Positions 39,784-48,258 of a stretch of 64,000 nt of DNA are shown here, in pieces; positions within the stretch are counted from its first letter, which is position 1; the number at the start of each line of letters is the position of its first letter. The notes beneath the pieces are model-generated. The model searched no databases and had not been told where the DNA came from. It was given only the letters and a program-made list of their open reading frames with translations. Made by a program: the position numbers and the translations under genes. This DNA comes from Agrobacterium larrymoorei (GTDB taxonomy: Bacteria > Pseudomonadota > Alphaproteobacteria > Rhizobiales > Rhizobiaceae), in assembly GCF_030819275.1 (NCBI RefSeq), contig NZ_JAUTBL010000001.1:1146501-1210500 (forward strand), read 5' to 3'.

Positions 39784-40803
39784 ATGATGAAGCGTCTTTT
39801 TGCGGCTGTTGGATTTTGCGCGCTGGCTGGGTTTGCGACGACCCCCGCGACGGCTGCGACGAGCTATCCTCTGACGATCGAAAACTGCGGCGCGACGGTC
39901 ACCTTCAACAAGGCGCCAGAGCGTGCCGTGGCACTTGGCCAGAACAGCGCCGAGATCATGCTGCTGCTCGGTCTTCAGGACAAGATGGTCGGCACTGCCT
40001 TCTGGCCGAACAAGGTCCTGCCGCAGGTCGCTGAAGCAAATGCCAAAGTGAAGGTTCTGACTGTCGAGTTTCCGACCTTCGAATCCATTCTGGCACAAAA
40101 CCCGGACTTCGTGACCGCCGCTTTGCCGACGCTCGTCGGCCCTACCAGCAAGGTGGCGAAGCGCGAAGATTTCGACAAGCTTGGTATCTCCACCTATCTG
40201 TCGCCCAGCATGTGTGCGCTGGACGACATGTCCAAGGACAAGTCCGGTTACGGCAACCGCTCCAAGCTCTGGAACATGGAGACGTTGTACAAGGAGATCG
40301 ACGATCTCTCGCAGATTTTCGATGTGGCCGACAAGGGCCAAGCCGTCATCGCCGACCTGAAGAAGCGCGAAGCTGCATTGCGTGCTGATGCGCCGAAGGA
40401 TGGCAAGAAGCTTTCCTATGTCTTCTGGTTCTCCAGCCCGTCGCCTTCGGCTGACGCCTATCTCGGCGGCAAGAACAGCCCATCCGGCTATATCGCCGAT
40501 CTTTTGGGCGGCACCAACGCCATCACGACCGAGACGGAATCGCCTGCGATTGGTTGGGAAACCATCATTGCCGCCAATCCTGATGTCATCGTCGTGACGC
40601 AGGTTGACCGCAACCGCTGGGAACTCGACAAGGCAGACGCCAAGATCAAGTTCCTGAATAGCGATCCGGCTACCAGCCAGATGAACGCCGTCAAGAACAA
40701 GGCGCTCGTCATCATGCCGGCGCAGGCGATGAACCCGAGCGTTCAGACGATCTATGGCGCCGAGCAGATTGCTCAGCAGTTGAAGACCCTCGGCCTCAAG
40801 TGA
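39784..40803 (+). CDS. Iron-complex-type ABC transporter substrate-binding protein
   Basis: 339 aa from the ATG at 39784. The signal peptide is about residues 1-24 (KRLFAAVGFCALAGFATTPA). The periplasmic BtuF/FepB fold is indicated by TIENCGATVTFNKAPERAVA, AEIMLLLGLQDKMVGTAFW and ETIIAANPDVIVVTQVDRN. The substrate may be a ferric siderophore, haem or corrinoid. The adjacent cobalamin riboswitch is on the opposite strand and does not cover this gene, so it is weak evidence for B12. It is the first gene of a three-gene operon. Confidence 0.88.
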   Translation: MMKRLFAAVGFCALAGFATTPATAATSYPLTIENCGATVTFNKAPERAVALGQNSAEIMLLLGLQDKMVGTAFWPNKVLPQVAEANAKVKVLTVEFPTFESILAQNPDFVTAALPTLVGPTSKVAKREDFDKLGISTYLSPSMCALDDMSKDKSGYGNRSKLWNMETLYKEIDDLSQIFDVADKGQAVIADLKKREAALRADAPKDGKKLSYVFWFSSPSPSADAYLGGKNSPSGYIADLLGGTNAITTETESPAIGWETIIAANPDVIVVTQVDRNRWELDKADAKIKFLNSDPATSQMNAVKNKALVIMPAQAMNPSVQTIYGAEQIAQQLKTLGLK

Positions 40804-41858
40804 GTTCGGTGGCGGCTAAGGATCGATCAGGAAGCGGGCTGCGGCGGCTGCTTGCCTCCGTGGCGCTCTATCTCGCCTGCTTCGTGACGATTGCCCTCGT
40901 GGTCGGCATCAGTGTCGGGATTGGCGATTTGCCGATCCCGCTTTCGACCACCTATGCCGCCATCACCAACAAGCTCGGCTGGACGTCGGTTGAAATCAGT
41001 CGCATCCATGAGGCGGTCATCTGGGAGTACAGGCTAAGCCGCGCGCTCGTGGCCGTTTTTTGCGGCGCGGGCCTCGCGATGTGCGGCGCCATCATGCAGG
41101 CCATGCTGCGCAATCCCCTGGCCGAGCCCTATGTTCTCGGCATTTCCGCCGGTGCTTCGACCGGTGCTGTCGCCGTCGTCATTCTCGGAATTGGCGCCGG
41201 AGCGGTGTCGCTTTCTCTCGGCGCCTTCGTTGGCGCCTTTGCCGCATTCTTCCTGGTCGCCATCTTATCCAATGGCGCGCGCGGCGGAGCCGACAGAACG
41301 ATCCTCGCCGGTGTCGCAGCCGCTCAGCTATTCAATGCCGCCACATCCTATGTGGTCACCACATCCGGTAACGCGCAGCAGGCGCGCGATGTGATGTTCT
41401 GGCTTCTCGGCAGCTTCGGCGGTGTACGCTGGCCGGATGTCGGTCTCGTCTCCATCGTCGTCGGTCTCGGTCTGATCTGCTGCCTGTTCCATGCCCGCGT
41501 TCTCGATGCCTTTGCTTTCGGCGATGAAGCGGCCGCTTCTCTTGGTGTCAATGTCGGGCGGACACGCATCATCCTCTTCGCGCTGACGGCAGTTATTACC
41601 GCCACCATCGTCAGCATGGTGGGAACGATCGGCTTCGTTGGTCTCGTCGTTCCCCATGCGGCACGGTTCGTCGTCGGGCCGCTGCACGCACGGCTCTTGC
41701 CTGCCTGCGCCATTACCGGTGCCATCTTCATGGTGCTGGCGGACATCGCTTCGCGCACGCTCGTCCCGCAGCAGGTTCTGCCCATCGGTGTGGTGACGGC
41801 GCTGGTCGGCGTGCCGTTCTTCTCCGTCATCCTTTACAGGCTGCAACGCGCGTCATGA
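40800..41858 (+). CDS. FecCD-family ABC transporter permease
   Basis: 352 aa, with about ten membrane helices as in BtuC/FhuB. Diagnostic sequences are WEYRLSRALVAVFCGAGLAM, MLRNPLAEPYVLGISAGAST and GTIGFVGLVVPHAARFVVGP. The GTG at 40800 overlaps the stop of the binding-protein gene (GTGA), and its end overlaps the ATPase gene by 4 nt, so the three are translationally coupled. Confidence 0.93.
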   Translation: MSSVAAKDRSGSGLRRLLASVALYLACFVTIALVVGISVGIGDLPIPLSTTYAAITNKLGWTSVEISRIHEAVIWEYRLSRALVAVFCGAGLAMCGAIMQAMLRNPLAEPYVLGISAGASTGAVAVVILGIGAGAVSLSLGAFVGAFAAFFLVAILSNGARGGADRTILAGVAAAQLFNAATSYVVTTSGNAQQARDVMFWLLGSFGGVRWPDVGLVSIVVGLGLICCLFHARVLDAFAFGDEAAASLGVNVGRTRIILFALTAVITATIVSMVGTIGFVGLVVPHAARFVVGPLHARLLPACAITGAIFMVLADIASRTLVPQQVLPIGVVTALVGVPFFSVILYRLQRAS

Positions 41859-42616
41859 GTATCACAGCGGACAATCTGGTGTGGAAGGTCGGTGCCAAGA
41901 CGATCGTGGATGGCATTTCCTTCACGGTCGAGCCAGGCAAGATGCTTGGACTTCTCGGGCCAAACGGCTCCGGCAAAACATCGCTGCTGCGGCTGCTCAG
42001 CGGGCTGAAGAAACCCCATTCCGGAAGGGTGCTGCTGGACGGCACGGACATCAAAACGATCCGCCGCAAATCTCTGGCGCAGCGCATCGCCTTCATCGAG
42101 CAGCACGCCACGACGAACGTCAATCTGAAGGTCATCGACGTCGTCAAGCTTGGGCGCTTTCCCCACAAATCGATGTTCTCCGGTTGGACGCGGGAAGACG
42201 ACGCAGCGGTGAATGAGGCGCTTGAGCGCACGGAAATGGCAGCCAAACGCAATGATGCCTGGCAGAGCCTCTCGGGCGGTGAGAAGCAGCGTGCTCATCT
42301 TGCTCGCGCCCTGGCGCAGTCGCCGAAGGAGCTCATCCTCGATGAGCCCACCAATCATCTGGATGTCCACCACCAGATCAGTCTTCTTCGTCTGGTGTCT
42401 CAGCTTCCGGTCACCAGCATCATTGCACTTCATGATCTCAATCACGCGGCCATGTACTGCGATCACCTGATCGTGCTGCAGACCGGCAAGATCGTGGCAT
42501 CTGGAACGCCAGAAGAGGTGATGACGCAGGATCTCTTGCGGGATGTCTTTTCGGTGGAAGCCGTCGTCGAGGCGTCGCGCTTTCACGCCAAGCCGCACAT
42601 CCAGTTTCTTCGATAG
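41855..42616 (+). CDS. Iron-complex-type ABC transporter ATPase
   Basis: 253 aa. Walker A is GPNGSGKTS (in MLGLLGPNGSGKTSLLRLLS), the signature is LSGGEKQRAHLARALAQ and Walker B is LILDEPTNHLDVHHQ. The FecE/HmuV-like family fits the partner permease. It ends the operon; the next gene starts 55 nt later on the same strand. Confidence 0.93.
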   Translation: MSITADNLVWKVGAKTIVDGISFTVEPGKMLGLLGPNGSGKTSLLRLLSGLKKPHSGRVLLDGTDIKTIRRKSLAQRIAFIEQHATTNVNLKVIDVVKLGRFPHKSMFSGWTREDDAAVNEALERTEMAAKRNDAWQSLSGGEKQRAHLARALAQSPKELILDEPTNHLDVHHQISLLRLVSQLPVTSIIALHDLNHAAMYCDHLIVLQTGKIVASGTPEEVMTQDLLRDVFSVEAVVEASRFHAKPHIQFLR

Positions 42617-42671
42617 AACATCGCGTCTGAATGTGTGGTAGCAACCACGCATCTACGGTTCAGGGACACTT

Positions 42672-43568
42672 GTGAAAACCATCAACGAAAACCAGACGCT
42701 TGGCATCGGCCTTCGGGTCCTTTCGGGGTTTCTTTTTGCGGGCATGTCAATCTGCATCAAGGCGACTTCGGGACAAGTTCCCGTCGGGCAGATCGTCTTC
42801 TTTCGCTCGGCCTTTGCGCTGATCCCACTGGTGATCTTTCTCTGGTGGCGTAACGAATTTCCGCGTGGTTTGGCAACGCGGCGCCCATTCGGGCATCTGC
42901 TGCGCTCCAGTCTTGGGGCTGCGGCGATGTTTGCATCCTTTGCGTCCATTGCGCGGCTGCCCTTGGCGGAGGCGACGCTGCTGACTTATCTCTCGCCGAC
43001 CTTCACCAGCATCGCTGGTGTCGTGCTCCTTTCGGAGCGGCTGACCAAATGGCGCGTCGGTGGCGTGCTCCTCGGCCTTGCGGGGGTGGTGACGCTGGTG
43101 TGGCCGGAGATCGGTCACGGCGTCATGGATGAGACGCGGATGTGGGGCTACATTCTCGGTCTGCTAATGGGGGTGCTGACTTCCTTCGCCCTCATCATGG
43201 TGCGCAGTCTCAGCAGAACGGAAAATCCAGGCGCGATCGCTTTCTACTTCGTCATCGCCTCAATGATCGGCGGCCTGTTCACCTTGCCCTTCGGCTGGGT
43301 GATGCCGGATCATATGGGTTTCGCGCTTCTCGTTCTCGCAGGTCTGTTCGGTGGCTTCGCCCATATCGCCATGACGGTGGCTTTTCGACATGCAGAAGCA
43401 TCTTTGCTCGCTCCCTTCGAATATATCGCGATCCTGTGGCCGATCCTCGCAGACTTGCTGATCTTCAAGTCACCGCTCTCCAGCACTTTCATAACCGCTC
43501 TGCCGCTGATCCTCACCGGGGCGGCACTTGCTGCGATGGAGGGAAGGCGGAAGCGTAATCAATCATAG
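42672..43568 (+). CDS. DMT-superfamily (EamA) transporter
   Basis: 298 aa, ten predicted helices in two EamA repeats (first repeat about 10-140, second about 155-290). Examples are LSGFLFAGMSICIKATSGQV, FRSAFALIPLVIFLWWR and the paired EATLLTYLSPTFTSIAGVVL and EASLLAPFEYIAILWPILAD. It is probably a small-metabolite exporter; the substrate is unknown. It begins with GTG at 42672. Confidence 0.88.
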   Translation: MKTINENQTLGIGLRVLSGFLFAGMSICIKATSGQVPVGQIVFFRSAFALIPLVIFLWWRNEFPRGLATRRPFGHLLRSSLGAAAMFASFASIARLPLAEATLLTYLSPTFTSIAGVVLLSERLTKWRVGGVLLGLAGVVTLVWPEIGHGVMDETRMWGYILGLLMGVLTSFALIMVRSLSRTENPGAIAFYFVIASMIGGLFTLPFGWVMPDHMGFALLVLAGLFGGFAHIAMTVAFRHAEASLLAPFEYIAILWPILADLLIFKSPLSSTFITALPLILTGAALAAMEGRRKRNQS

Positions 43569-43589
43569 ATTGTGCCGCGCAGCCCTGCA

Positions 43590-43736
43590 TCATTGGTTGT
43601 GGTCGACGGCATGTGGAAAGGCCTGTCCCTTAAAGTGCTCATTGTTTGGGTTGAATATTGAGAAAGGCGGGATGACAAGGACGATCAATCCCAGCAAGAG
43701 AAGGGCTCTTCTCCATATTGGTGGCTTCCTCCTCAA
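43590..43736 (-). CDS. Possible single-helix membrane protein, 48 aa
   Basis: From a TTG at 43736 with GAGG 6 nt upstream, a 48-codon frame gives a basic N-terminus (RRKPPIWRR), one helix (ALLLLGLIVLVIPPF) and a polar tail (NPNNEHFKGQAFPHAVDHNQ). The positive-inside pattern and helix make it plausible. No family is recognised and the start codon is weak. Confidence 0.42.
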   Translation of the reverse strand: MRRKPPIWRRALLLLGLIVLVIPPFSIFNPNNEHFKGQAFPHAVDHNQ

Positions 43737-43866
43737 ACGATGCCTCGCACCGTTAGATTCCTGTTCCGTTCATTAAGTTTTCTCTAATTCAACCTGCGTA
43801 CGTACGCTGGCGTACAGCAACGATGAGCTTCCCCCTGCATTATGACCTACATCAACGGAGGGGAAT
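43737..43866. other. Regulatory region between the 48-aa gene and the sigma factor gene
   Basis: Holds a perfect 12-bp palindrome GCGTACGTACGC at 43796-43807 with a third GCGTAC at 43810-43815. This repeated site lies about 52 nt before the sigma factor start and is a plausible operator. I could not place a standard promoter. Confidence 0.4.
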
Positions 43867-44391
43867 ATGGACACGCAAAATGTCAGCACCGCATCCGAAG
43901 TGGTTGTCACAGAAGAACAGCTTGCCGAATTGAGAATGGGCATTGCCGATCTCAGCCCTGCTCTTTCCGCCTTTGCCCGTCGCTTTGTTCGCACGGAGGA
44001 AGAGGTGGACGATCTCGTTCAGGAAACGATTTTGAGAGCGCTCCGCGCCGTTCATCGGTTCACGCCGGGAACGGCTTTGAAGTCGTGGCTTTTCACCATT
44101 ATGCGGAACACCTTCTGCACGCGCTACAAGGTCGCTCAGCGAGAGCGCATCGGTCTGCCGGCCGGCGTGGAGAAGATGATCTCCACGCCACCTAGCCAGG
44201 AATGGCGCCTGGAACATCAACAGGTCATGCGCGCGATCGGTGATCTGGATTCAGATCAGAAGAAGGCCTTGCTCCTGATTGCGGATGGTACCAGCTATGC
44301 CGACGCTGCCGATATGTGTGGCTGCCGCATCGGCACCATCAAGAGCCGTGTCAGTCGCGCCCGTGAGGCGCTGCGCCGCGACCTTTACTGA
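43867..44391 (+). CDS. ECF sigma factor, EcfG-like
   Basis: 174 aa. Region 2 is LSAFARRFVRTEEEVDDLVQ with ETILRALRAVHRF and WLFTIMRNTF. Region 4 is TSYADAADMCGCRIGTIKSR followed by VSRAREALRRDL. The MCGCRIGTIKSRVSRAR stretch closely resembles EcfG (ECF15) general-stress sigma factors such as S. meliloti RpoE2. No NepR anti-sigma or PhyR gene is adjacent, so I read it as an extra EcfG-like paralogue. Several EcfG-type promoters lie within 11 kb downstream. Confidence 0.85.
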   Translation: MDTQNVSTASEVVVTEEQLAELRMGIADLSPALSAFARRFVRTEEEVDDLVQETILRALRAVHRFTPGTALKSWLFTIMRNTFCTRYKVAQRERIGLPAGVEKMISTPPSQEWRLEHQQVMRAIGDLDSDQKKALLLIADGTSYADAADMCGCRIGTIKSRVSRAREALRRDLY

Positions 44392-44435
44392 CAATCCCCC
44401 AACGTCTTCACGTTTTTCATGGCCCACCCTGCACC

Positions 44436-45050
44436 TCAGGGATGGGCCAGAATTTCGTTCAGGCTTTCAATCATCTCCCCGGTCTTTACAAGCGTCAGCT
44501 GGACTGCGAAACGTCCTCGCAGCAGCGCCAGTGAGGCATCATGCGTTTCGTCCTGCCCGCTGCAGACGGCGTCTTCGATGAGAAAGACGCGGTAGCCGAG
44601 ATCGATGGCGCCGAGAACCGCTGCAAGCACGCAGACATCGGTCTCTCCACCGGAGATCACGACCGTGTCAACGCCCCGCTTGTGAAGATCGTGATGCAGT
44701 CTTCCATCCGTCCATGGAGAATAAGTATATTTGCTAAAGTCCACCGCGGGCGGCATGAAAGCGGCGAGCTCCGGAATAACCTCGGTGAGTTCACGGCGCA
44801 TATGATCGCCGGTCATCATCCACCATTTGCGGTAATAGGACTGCCATTGACCCGGGGCGACCTTCGCATTGGCAGGCGGAACGAAGCGGGTGAAGATGGT
44901 CTGCTCTGGCCATTCCTGAACCAGCCGGCCCACATTGCCGAGGACCTTCGGCATCCAGTCCACCTGCCATGGTGTCTCCTCCGAGAACATCCGCTGCATG
45001 TCTATGCACAGGTGCCGCCAATTGCCGCAATTCGTGTCGGTGGAAGCCAT
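44436..45050 (-). CDS. Isochorismatase-family cysteine hydrolase
   Basis: 204 aa. The catalytic Asp is in HLCIDMQRMFSEETPW, and the nucleophilic Cys in VVISGGETDVCVLAAVLGAI, the usual isochorismatase/nicotinamidase fold. The substrate is unknown. A GGAAC-N16-GGTT promoter lies 39 nt upstream, suggesting stress induction. It is convergent with the ECF sigma gene. Confidence 0.88.
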   Translation of the reverse strand: MASTDTNCGNWRHLCIDMQRMFSEETPWQVDWMPKVLGNVGRLVQEWPEQTIFTRFVPPANAKVAPGQWQSYYRKWWMMTGDHMRRELTEVIPELAAFMPPAVDFSKYTYSPWTDGRLHHDLHKRGVDTVVISGGETDVCVLAAVLGAIDLGYRVFLIEDAVCSGQDETHDASLALLRGRFAVQLTLVKTGEMIESLNEILAHP

Positions 45051-45088
45051 TGTCGAACTGCCCCAGATAGGTCTGCGTTGCGGCTGCT

Positions 45089-45113
45089 AACCGCAGGGGA
45101 CGGGCAATGTTCC
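45089..45113 (-). promoter_or_regulatory. Probable sigma-EcfG promoter, GGAAC-N16-GGTT
   Basis: On the minus strand GGAAC (45109-45113) and GGTT (45089-45092) are spaced by 16 nt. The -10 differs from CGTT at its least conserved first base. It lies just upstream of the cysteine hydrolase ATG at 45050. Confidence 0.58.
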
Positions 45114-45136
45114 TGACTTTGAAACCACAGGTCGCG

Positions 45137-45376
45137 TCAACCGTAACGGAGAATGTGAAGCCGGCGGCGAAAATGCAGAGATGTCAAACGCGTCAATTTA
45201 TCCGCGTCTACGATGCCGCGATCATACATCCGCAAGACATAGCGAGCGACGTCAGCGGTATCGGGGCCGAGCGATTCCCACTGCTCGGAAATCACGCCAC
45301 TATAGGCAGACTGCACAATGTGCATGTCGTCGTTTAAAAAAATGCCTTGGCTCTGATGTTCATATTGAAAAGACAT
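45137..45376 (-). CDS. Hypothetical protein, 79 aa
   Basis: 79 aa, soluble, mixed charge: MSFQYEHQSQGIFLNDDMHI, then ISEQWESLGPDTADVARYVL and RMYDRGIVDADKLTRLTSLH. The regular pattern of hydrophobic residues looks like a small folded helical protein. No domain is recognised. It lies 86 nt upstream of the hydrolase gene on the same strand. Confidence 0.6.
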   Translation of the reverse strand: MSFQYEHQSQGIFLNDDMHIVQSAYSGVISEQWESLGPDTADVARYVLRMYDRGIVDADKLTRLTSLHFRRRLHILRYG

Positions 45377-45562
45377 CGTATCTTCCGAGCAGTACCAACC
45401 CGGCCCATGCTTGAGGAAAGAAGAATGCTCAAAGTATAGGGCGGCGGCAGAAGGCCGTAAACGTCCGGAAACGTACCAAAAGGCACGATTTATCTTGGAT
45501 AGTCGGCGCGACTAGTAGTTGTCGTCGATGGAAAGTACTAGGGAAGCAATCGATATTTTTTC

Positions 45563-45802
45563 TCAGTCCACGATTGTAACCGCGGATCGGAAGGCAACGA
45601 CTTGGAGTCGAGCTCCATTTTCATCGCAAATCTCGATCTTGCGAGACGAGATATCCTTTCCTTCCAAAATCGCCTCGCTCATCAAAGCACGAGCATCTTC
45701 AATCGCAGAAACATGTGCGGCGTCCATGCCTTCCAGCTCGGTCCCTTCGGGATCGACGACACGTCCTTCAGACGTCAGCACATGGAAGTAGTATTTCGCC
45801 AT
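45563..45802 (-). CDS. DUF6894-type small protein
   Basis: 79 aa from the ATG at 45802 (MAKYYFHVLTSEGRVVDPEG), preceded by GGGGAG. The pattern YYFHV...GR..DPEGTELEG...A...A...AR..M, then SSRKIEICDENGARLQVVAF, is the DUF6894 family, very common in rhizobia and often stress-linked. The function is unknown. Sequence upstream of this ATG does not look coding. Confidence 0.8.
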   Translation of the reverse strand: MAKYYFHVLTSEGRVVDPEGTELEGMDAAHVSAIEDARALMSEAILEGKDISSRKIEICDENGARLQVVAFRSAVTIVD

Positions 45803-45881
45803 TCTCCCCGTCCGGCAGCAAATGGATATATTGGGTGCTATCTTAGCTTTCACGTGGTTACGCAGCTGCCGTCCGGTCGGA

Positions 45882-46028
45882 TCACCCCTGATTTGGACCG
45901 TAATCCCTTTTCTCACGCCATTGTTCGTCTCTTGTCTTCAGCGCGGCGCTGGTAATTTGCTTTTCAGGGCCCTTTAAATTCTCGCCGGCAACGTCCCTAT
46001 CGTTTTCCCGGTCATCAGCCGCTGGCAT
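45882..46028 (-). CDS. Possible small hydrophilic protein, 48 aa
   Basis: From an ATG at 46028 a 48-codon frame rich in charged residues runs (MPAADDRENDRDVAGENLKG, ending REKRDYGPNQG). The composition resembles the small stress-type protein at 18326-18505. There is no clear ribosome site and the in-frame residues upstream also look coding-like before a stop, so a decayed longer gene is possible. Confidence 0.3.
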   Translation of the reverse strand: MPAADDRENDRDVAGENLKGPEKQITSAALKTRDEQWREKRDYGPNQG

Positions 46029-46660
46029 ATAGCCACGCGGCTTTTGAGTCGTCGGCTCTTACCAGCATGGCCACTCGTCGGTCGTACCGGCGGGGCCGGT
46101 GAAAGATGTGTCCTTGGCCCTATCATTCTCCTTTCGCCCTGCCCCAAGCGGGGTGCGCGAGGACGGTTCCGCCGGTTTGCTTTTTCCAATCGGGGAACAT
46201 GCCTTGGCACAGCACATGACCGTTGCCCGCTACACTTGTCGGCCACACATCCAGAATTTCGATCATGCGTCTGGATGCTCGTTCCGCTCGCGTCCCATTT
46301 AGGATATTCAACCCGTTGGCTACGCAGGTGCGACGGTTCCCGAGACAAGTCGCGATGGGTCGGTGCGGGAGGAAAGCTGGGCTGCCGGAAGATGCCGCGC
46401 AGAGAACAAAGCTCGACTCATCCATGGGATTGAGAAGTCGGTTGCGGATGAGGTATCTGGCGGTTGCCATTGTCATCGGCCCGAACACACACTTCGTCAC
46501 ATGACCGAAGCCCTCAATCGCACCATTATAGACTAATTAGATATTTATCATATGAATAGCGTTTTTGGCGGGTGTCAATTTCTGTACGGTATATGACAGT
46601 GCATTGCTCAAAGTTTTCAAGTGTTTAGTGTCCCTCAAACGTCCAATGGACGATCGAAGG
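46029..46660. other. Region without a convincing gene
   Basis: About 630 bp. Open frames on both strands have irregular composition and no motifs. An AT-rich stretch near 46525-46560 probably holds the promoter of the following Crp-type gene. Confidence 0.45.
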
Positions 46661-46674
46661 GAATGACGACTTCA

Positions 46675-47394
46675 ATGGATACTGAACAGAACTCTGTGCG
46701 CAACAAACTATTGAAAGCTTTGCGTCCGGACGATTTCGAGCTGCTGCGGCCGAATATGCGGATCGTCAAGCTCAATGCCCATGAAGTGATAGAGCAGCCC
46801 CATGTCGCCATCGAACGGGTCATCTTTTTTGAGACTGGCCTCGCCTCCGTTATCGGTCATCTGTCCAGTGGGAAAAGCATCGAGGTGGGACTGATAGGCC
46901 GTGAGGGCTTAACGGGATCGGCCATCATACTTGGCAGCACGCAAACAGCACACCGCACCTTTGTCCAGGTGGGCGGCTACGGGATCGCCGTCCCTTCTGC
47001 CGCAGTCGTCGATGCCATGAGAGCCAGCGACACGTTACGCGATGTGTTCCTGACCTACATCCATACGTTGTTGGCTCAGACCGCGTCGACCGTCATCGCC
47101 AATGGTCTATCAAAACTCGATAAACGTCTCGCGCGCTGGTTGTTGATGATTCATGACCGGATTGATGGTGCGACGGTCGCGATGACGCACGAATTCCTCG
47201 CAATTGTTCTTGGAGTGAGACGTCCTGGCGTTACTGTCGCGCTTCATATTCTTGAGGGAAAAGGCCTGATCCGGGCCTCACGCGGCCAGATTACCATCAT
47301 CAACCGGCAGGGACTGGAGCTTGAAGCCGGGGGCTCCTATGGCAGGGCAGAGAGCGAATACAATCGCCTCATGAGGGATATACTAGAGAGATAA
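46675..47394 (+). CDS. Crp/Fnr-family transcriptional regulator
   Basis: 239 aa from the ATG at 46675 (MDTEQNSVRNKLLKALRPDD); an ATG at 46663 is possible but abuts its GAAGGG ribosome site. The N-terminal cyclic-nucleotide-binding-like fold includes FETGLASVIGHLSSGKSIEV and GLIGREGLTGSAIIL. The C-terminal winged HTH has HEFLAIVLGVRRPGVTVALH and LEGKGLIRASRGQITI. No Fnr-type cysteine cluster is present, so it should not sense oxygen by an Fe-S cluster. It is a paralogue of the gene at 48259-49026. Confidence 0.88.
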   Translation: MDTEQNSVRNKLLKALRPDDFELLRPNMRIVKLNAHEVIEQPHVAIERVIFFETGLASVIGHLSSGKSIEVGLIGREGLTGSAIILGSTQTAHRTFVQVGGYGIAVPSAAVVDAMRASDTLRDVFLTYIHTLLAQTASTVIANGLSKLDKRLARWLLMIHDRIDGATVAMTHEFLAIVLGVRRPGVTVALHILEGKGLIRASRGQITIINRQGLELEAGGSYGRAESEYNRLMRDILER

Positions 47395-47533
47395 GTATCT
47401 TGGTACCACATTGCTTTCGCGGTGCGTCATATTACTTGTGCCAAAATGAGACGGATTGTCGATTTCACAGGATTGTGAAGTCAGTTTCGAGCCTATATTA
47501 GCCATAACGCACATATATCTATTTTAAATATAT

Positions 47534-47556
47534 AATCCTCTAATATACTCTCTTAG
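47534..47556. repeat. Short inverted repeat in AT-rich region before the Gly-rich gene
   Basis: CTCTAA and TTAGAG flank an 11-nt spacer about 55 nt before the start of the glycine-rich protein gene. It could be an operator or a leader hairpin. Its role is unknown. Confidence 0.3.
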
Positions 47557-47610
47557 AGTGCATCTTTGATGCTGATGTGGAGTGAGTATCGTGTTTGAGG
47601 AGAGAAAATC

Positions 47611-48213
47611 ATGACAAGACTGAGTACTGTTTTGTTGGTGAGCGCCTGTCTGGTGCTTCCGATCAATGCGCATGCCTTGGACGTCAGTGTGGGGGGAGTT
47701 AGCGCCAGCGTCGGTGGCAATGGTAGTGGCGGCCTGGGCGTCGGTGCTTCTGTTGGCGGAAGCGGCGGTATCAATGCCGGAGCAAGCGTGGGAGGCCGCT
47801 CGGGAGGTGGCCTTGGTGCAGACGTGAATGCCTCGGTGGGTGGAAGCAGAGGTGTGAATGCCAATACCAGTGCGACTGCGGGCGGCCGGAGCATTGCCAA
47901 TGCGGACGTCAACGCCTCTGTTGGCGGAAGTCGCGGATTGAACGCCAAGGCAGGGGCCACGGTGGGGGGTGCGAGAGCGCTGGACGTCGATCTTGATGTC
48001 GGCATCGGCACCGGTCCTGGAAGACCGAACCCGGGAACGGTCAACCCTGGCACCAACCCGTCATTGCCAGCCAATGGTATGATCCGCGCCTATAATGACA
48101 TGTCACGCACCGAACAGCTTCGTCTGGCAAAGCGATGCGTCGATATCATGAAGGGCGGCTATGAGGCGGATCTCGTAAAGCTCTGCCGGATCATCCGTAC
48201 CGCTTCGCGGTGA
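47611..48213 (+). CDS. Secreted glycine-rich repeat protein
   Basis: 200 aa with GAGGAGAG upstream of the ATG. The signal peptide is about residues 1-23 (TRLSTVLLVSACLVLPINAH). Residues 24-125 are low-complexity repeats built on variants of NASVGGSRG(V/L)NA, with alternating small residues that suggest a beta-solenoid-like or extended structure. A Pro/Gly linker follows. The C-terminal 45 residues (IRAYNDMSRTEQLRLAKRCV, then DLVKLCRIIRT) look like a folded domain with two cysteines. The family is unknown to me. It lies between two Crp/Fnr paralogues. Confidence 0.78.
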   Translation: MTRLSTVLLVSACLVLPINAHALDVSVGGVSASVGGNGSGGLGVGASVGGSGGINAGASVGGRSGGGLGADVNASVGGSRGVNANTSATAGGRSIANADVNASVGGSRGLNAKAGATVGGARALDVDLDVGIGTGPGRPNPGTVNPGTNPSLPANGMIRAYNDMSRTEQLRLAKRCVDIMKGGYEADLVKLCRIIRTASR

Positions 48214-48258
48214 AACGTGGCGAGGGCCGTCCCCAACGGAGGCGGCCCCGTAACCCTG

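Noticed and set aside
39784..42616. Calling the FecCD-type transporter a B12 importer because of the neighbouring riboswitch
   Set aside because: The riboswitch is transcribed away from these genes, and the proteins lack decisive BtuF or BtuC features by eye.
46194..46224. GGAAC followed by CGTT on the plus strand
   Set aside because: The spacing is 22 nt rather than 16-17, and no gene starts suitably downstream.
46044..46500. Overlapping frames on both strands of the gap before the first Crp-type gene
   Set aside because: Odd amino-acid composition, no ribosome sites, no motifs.
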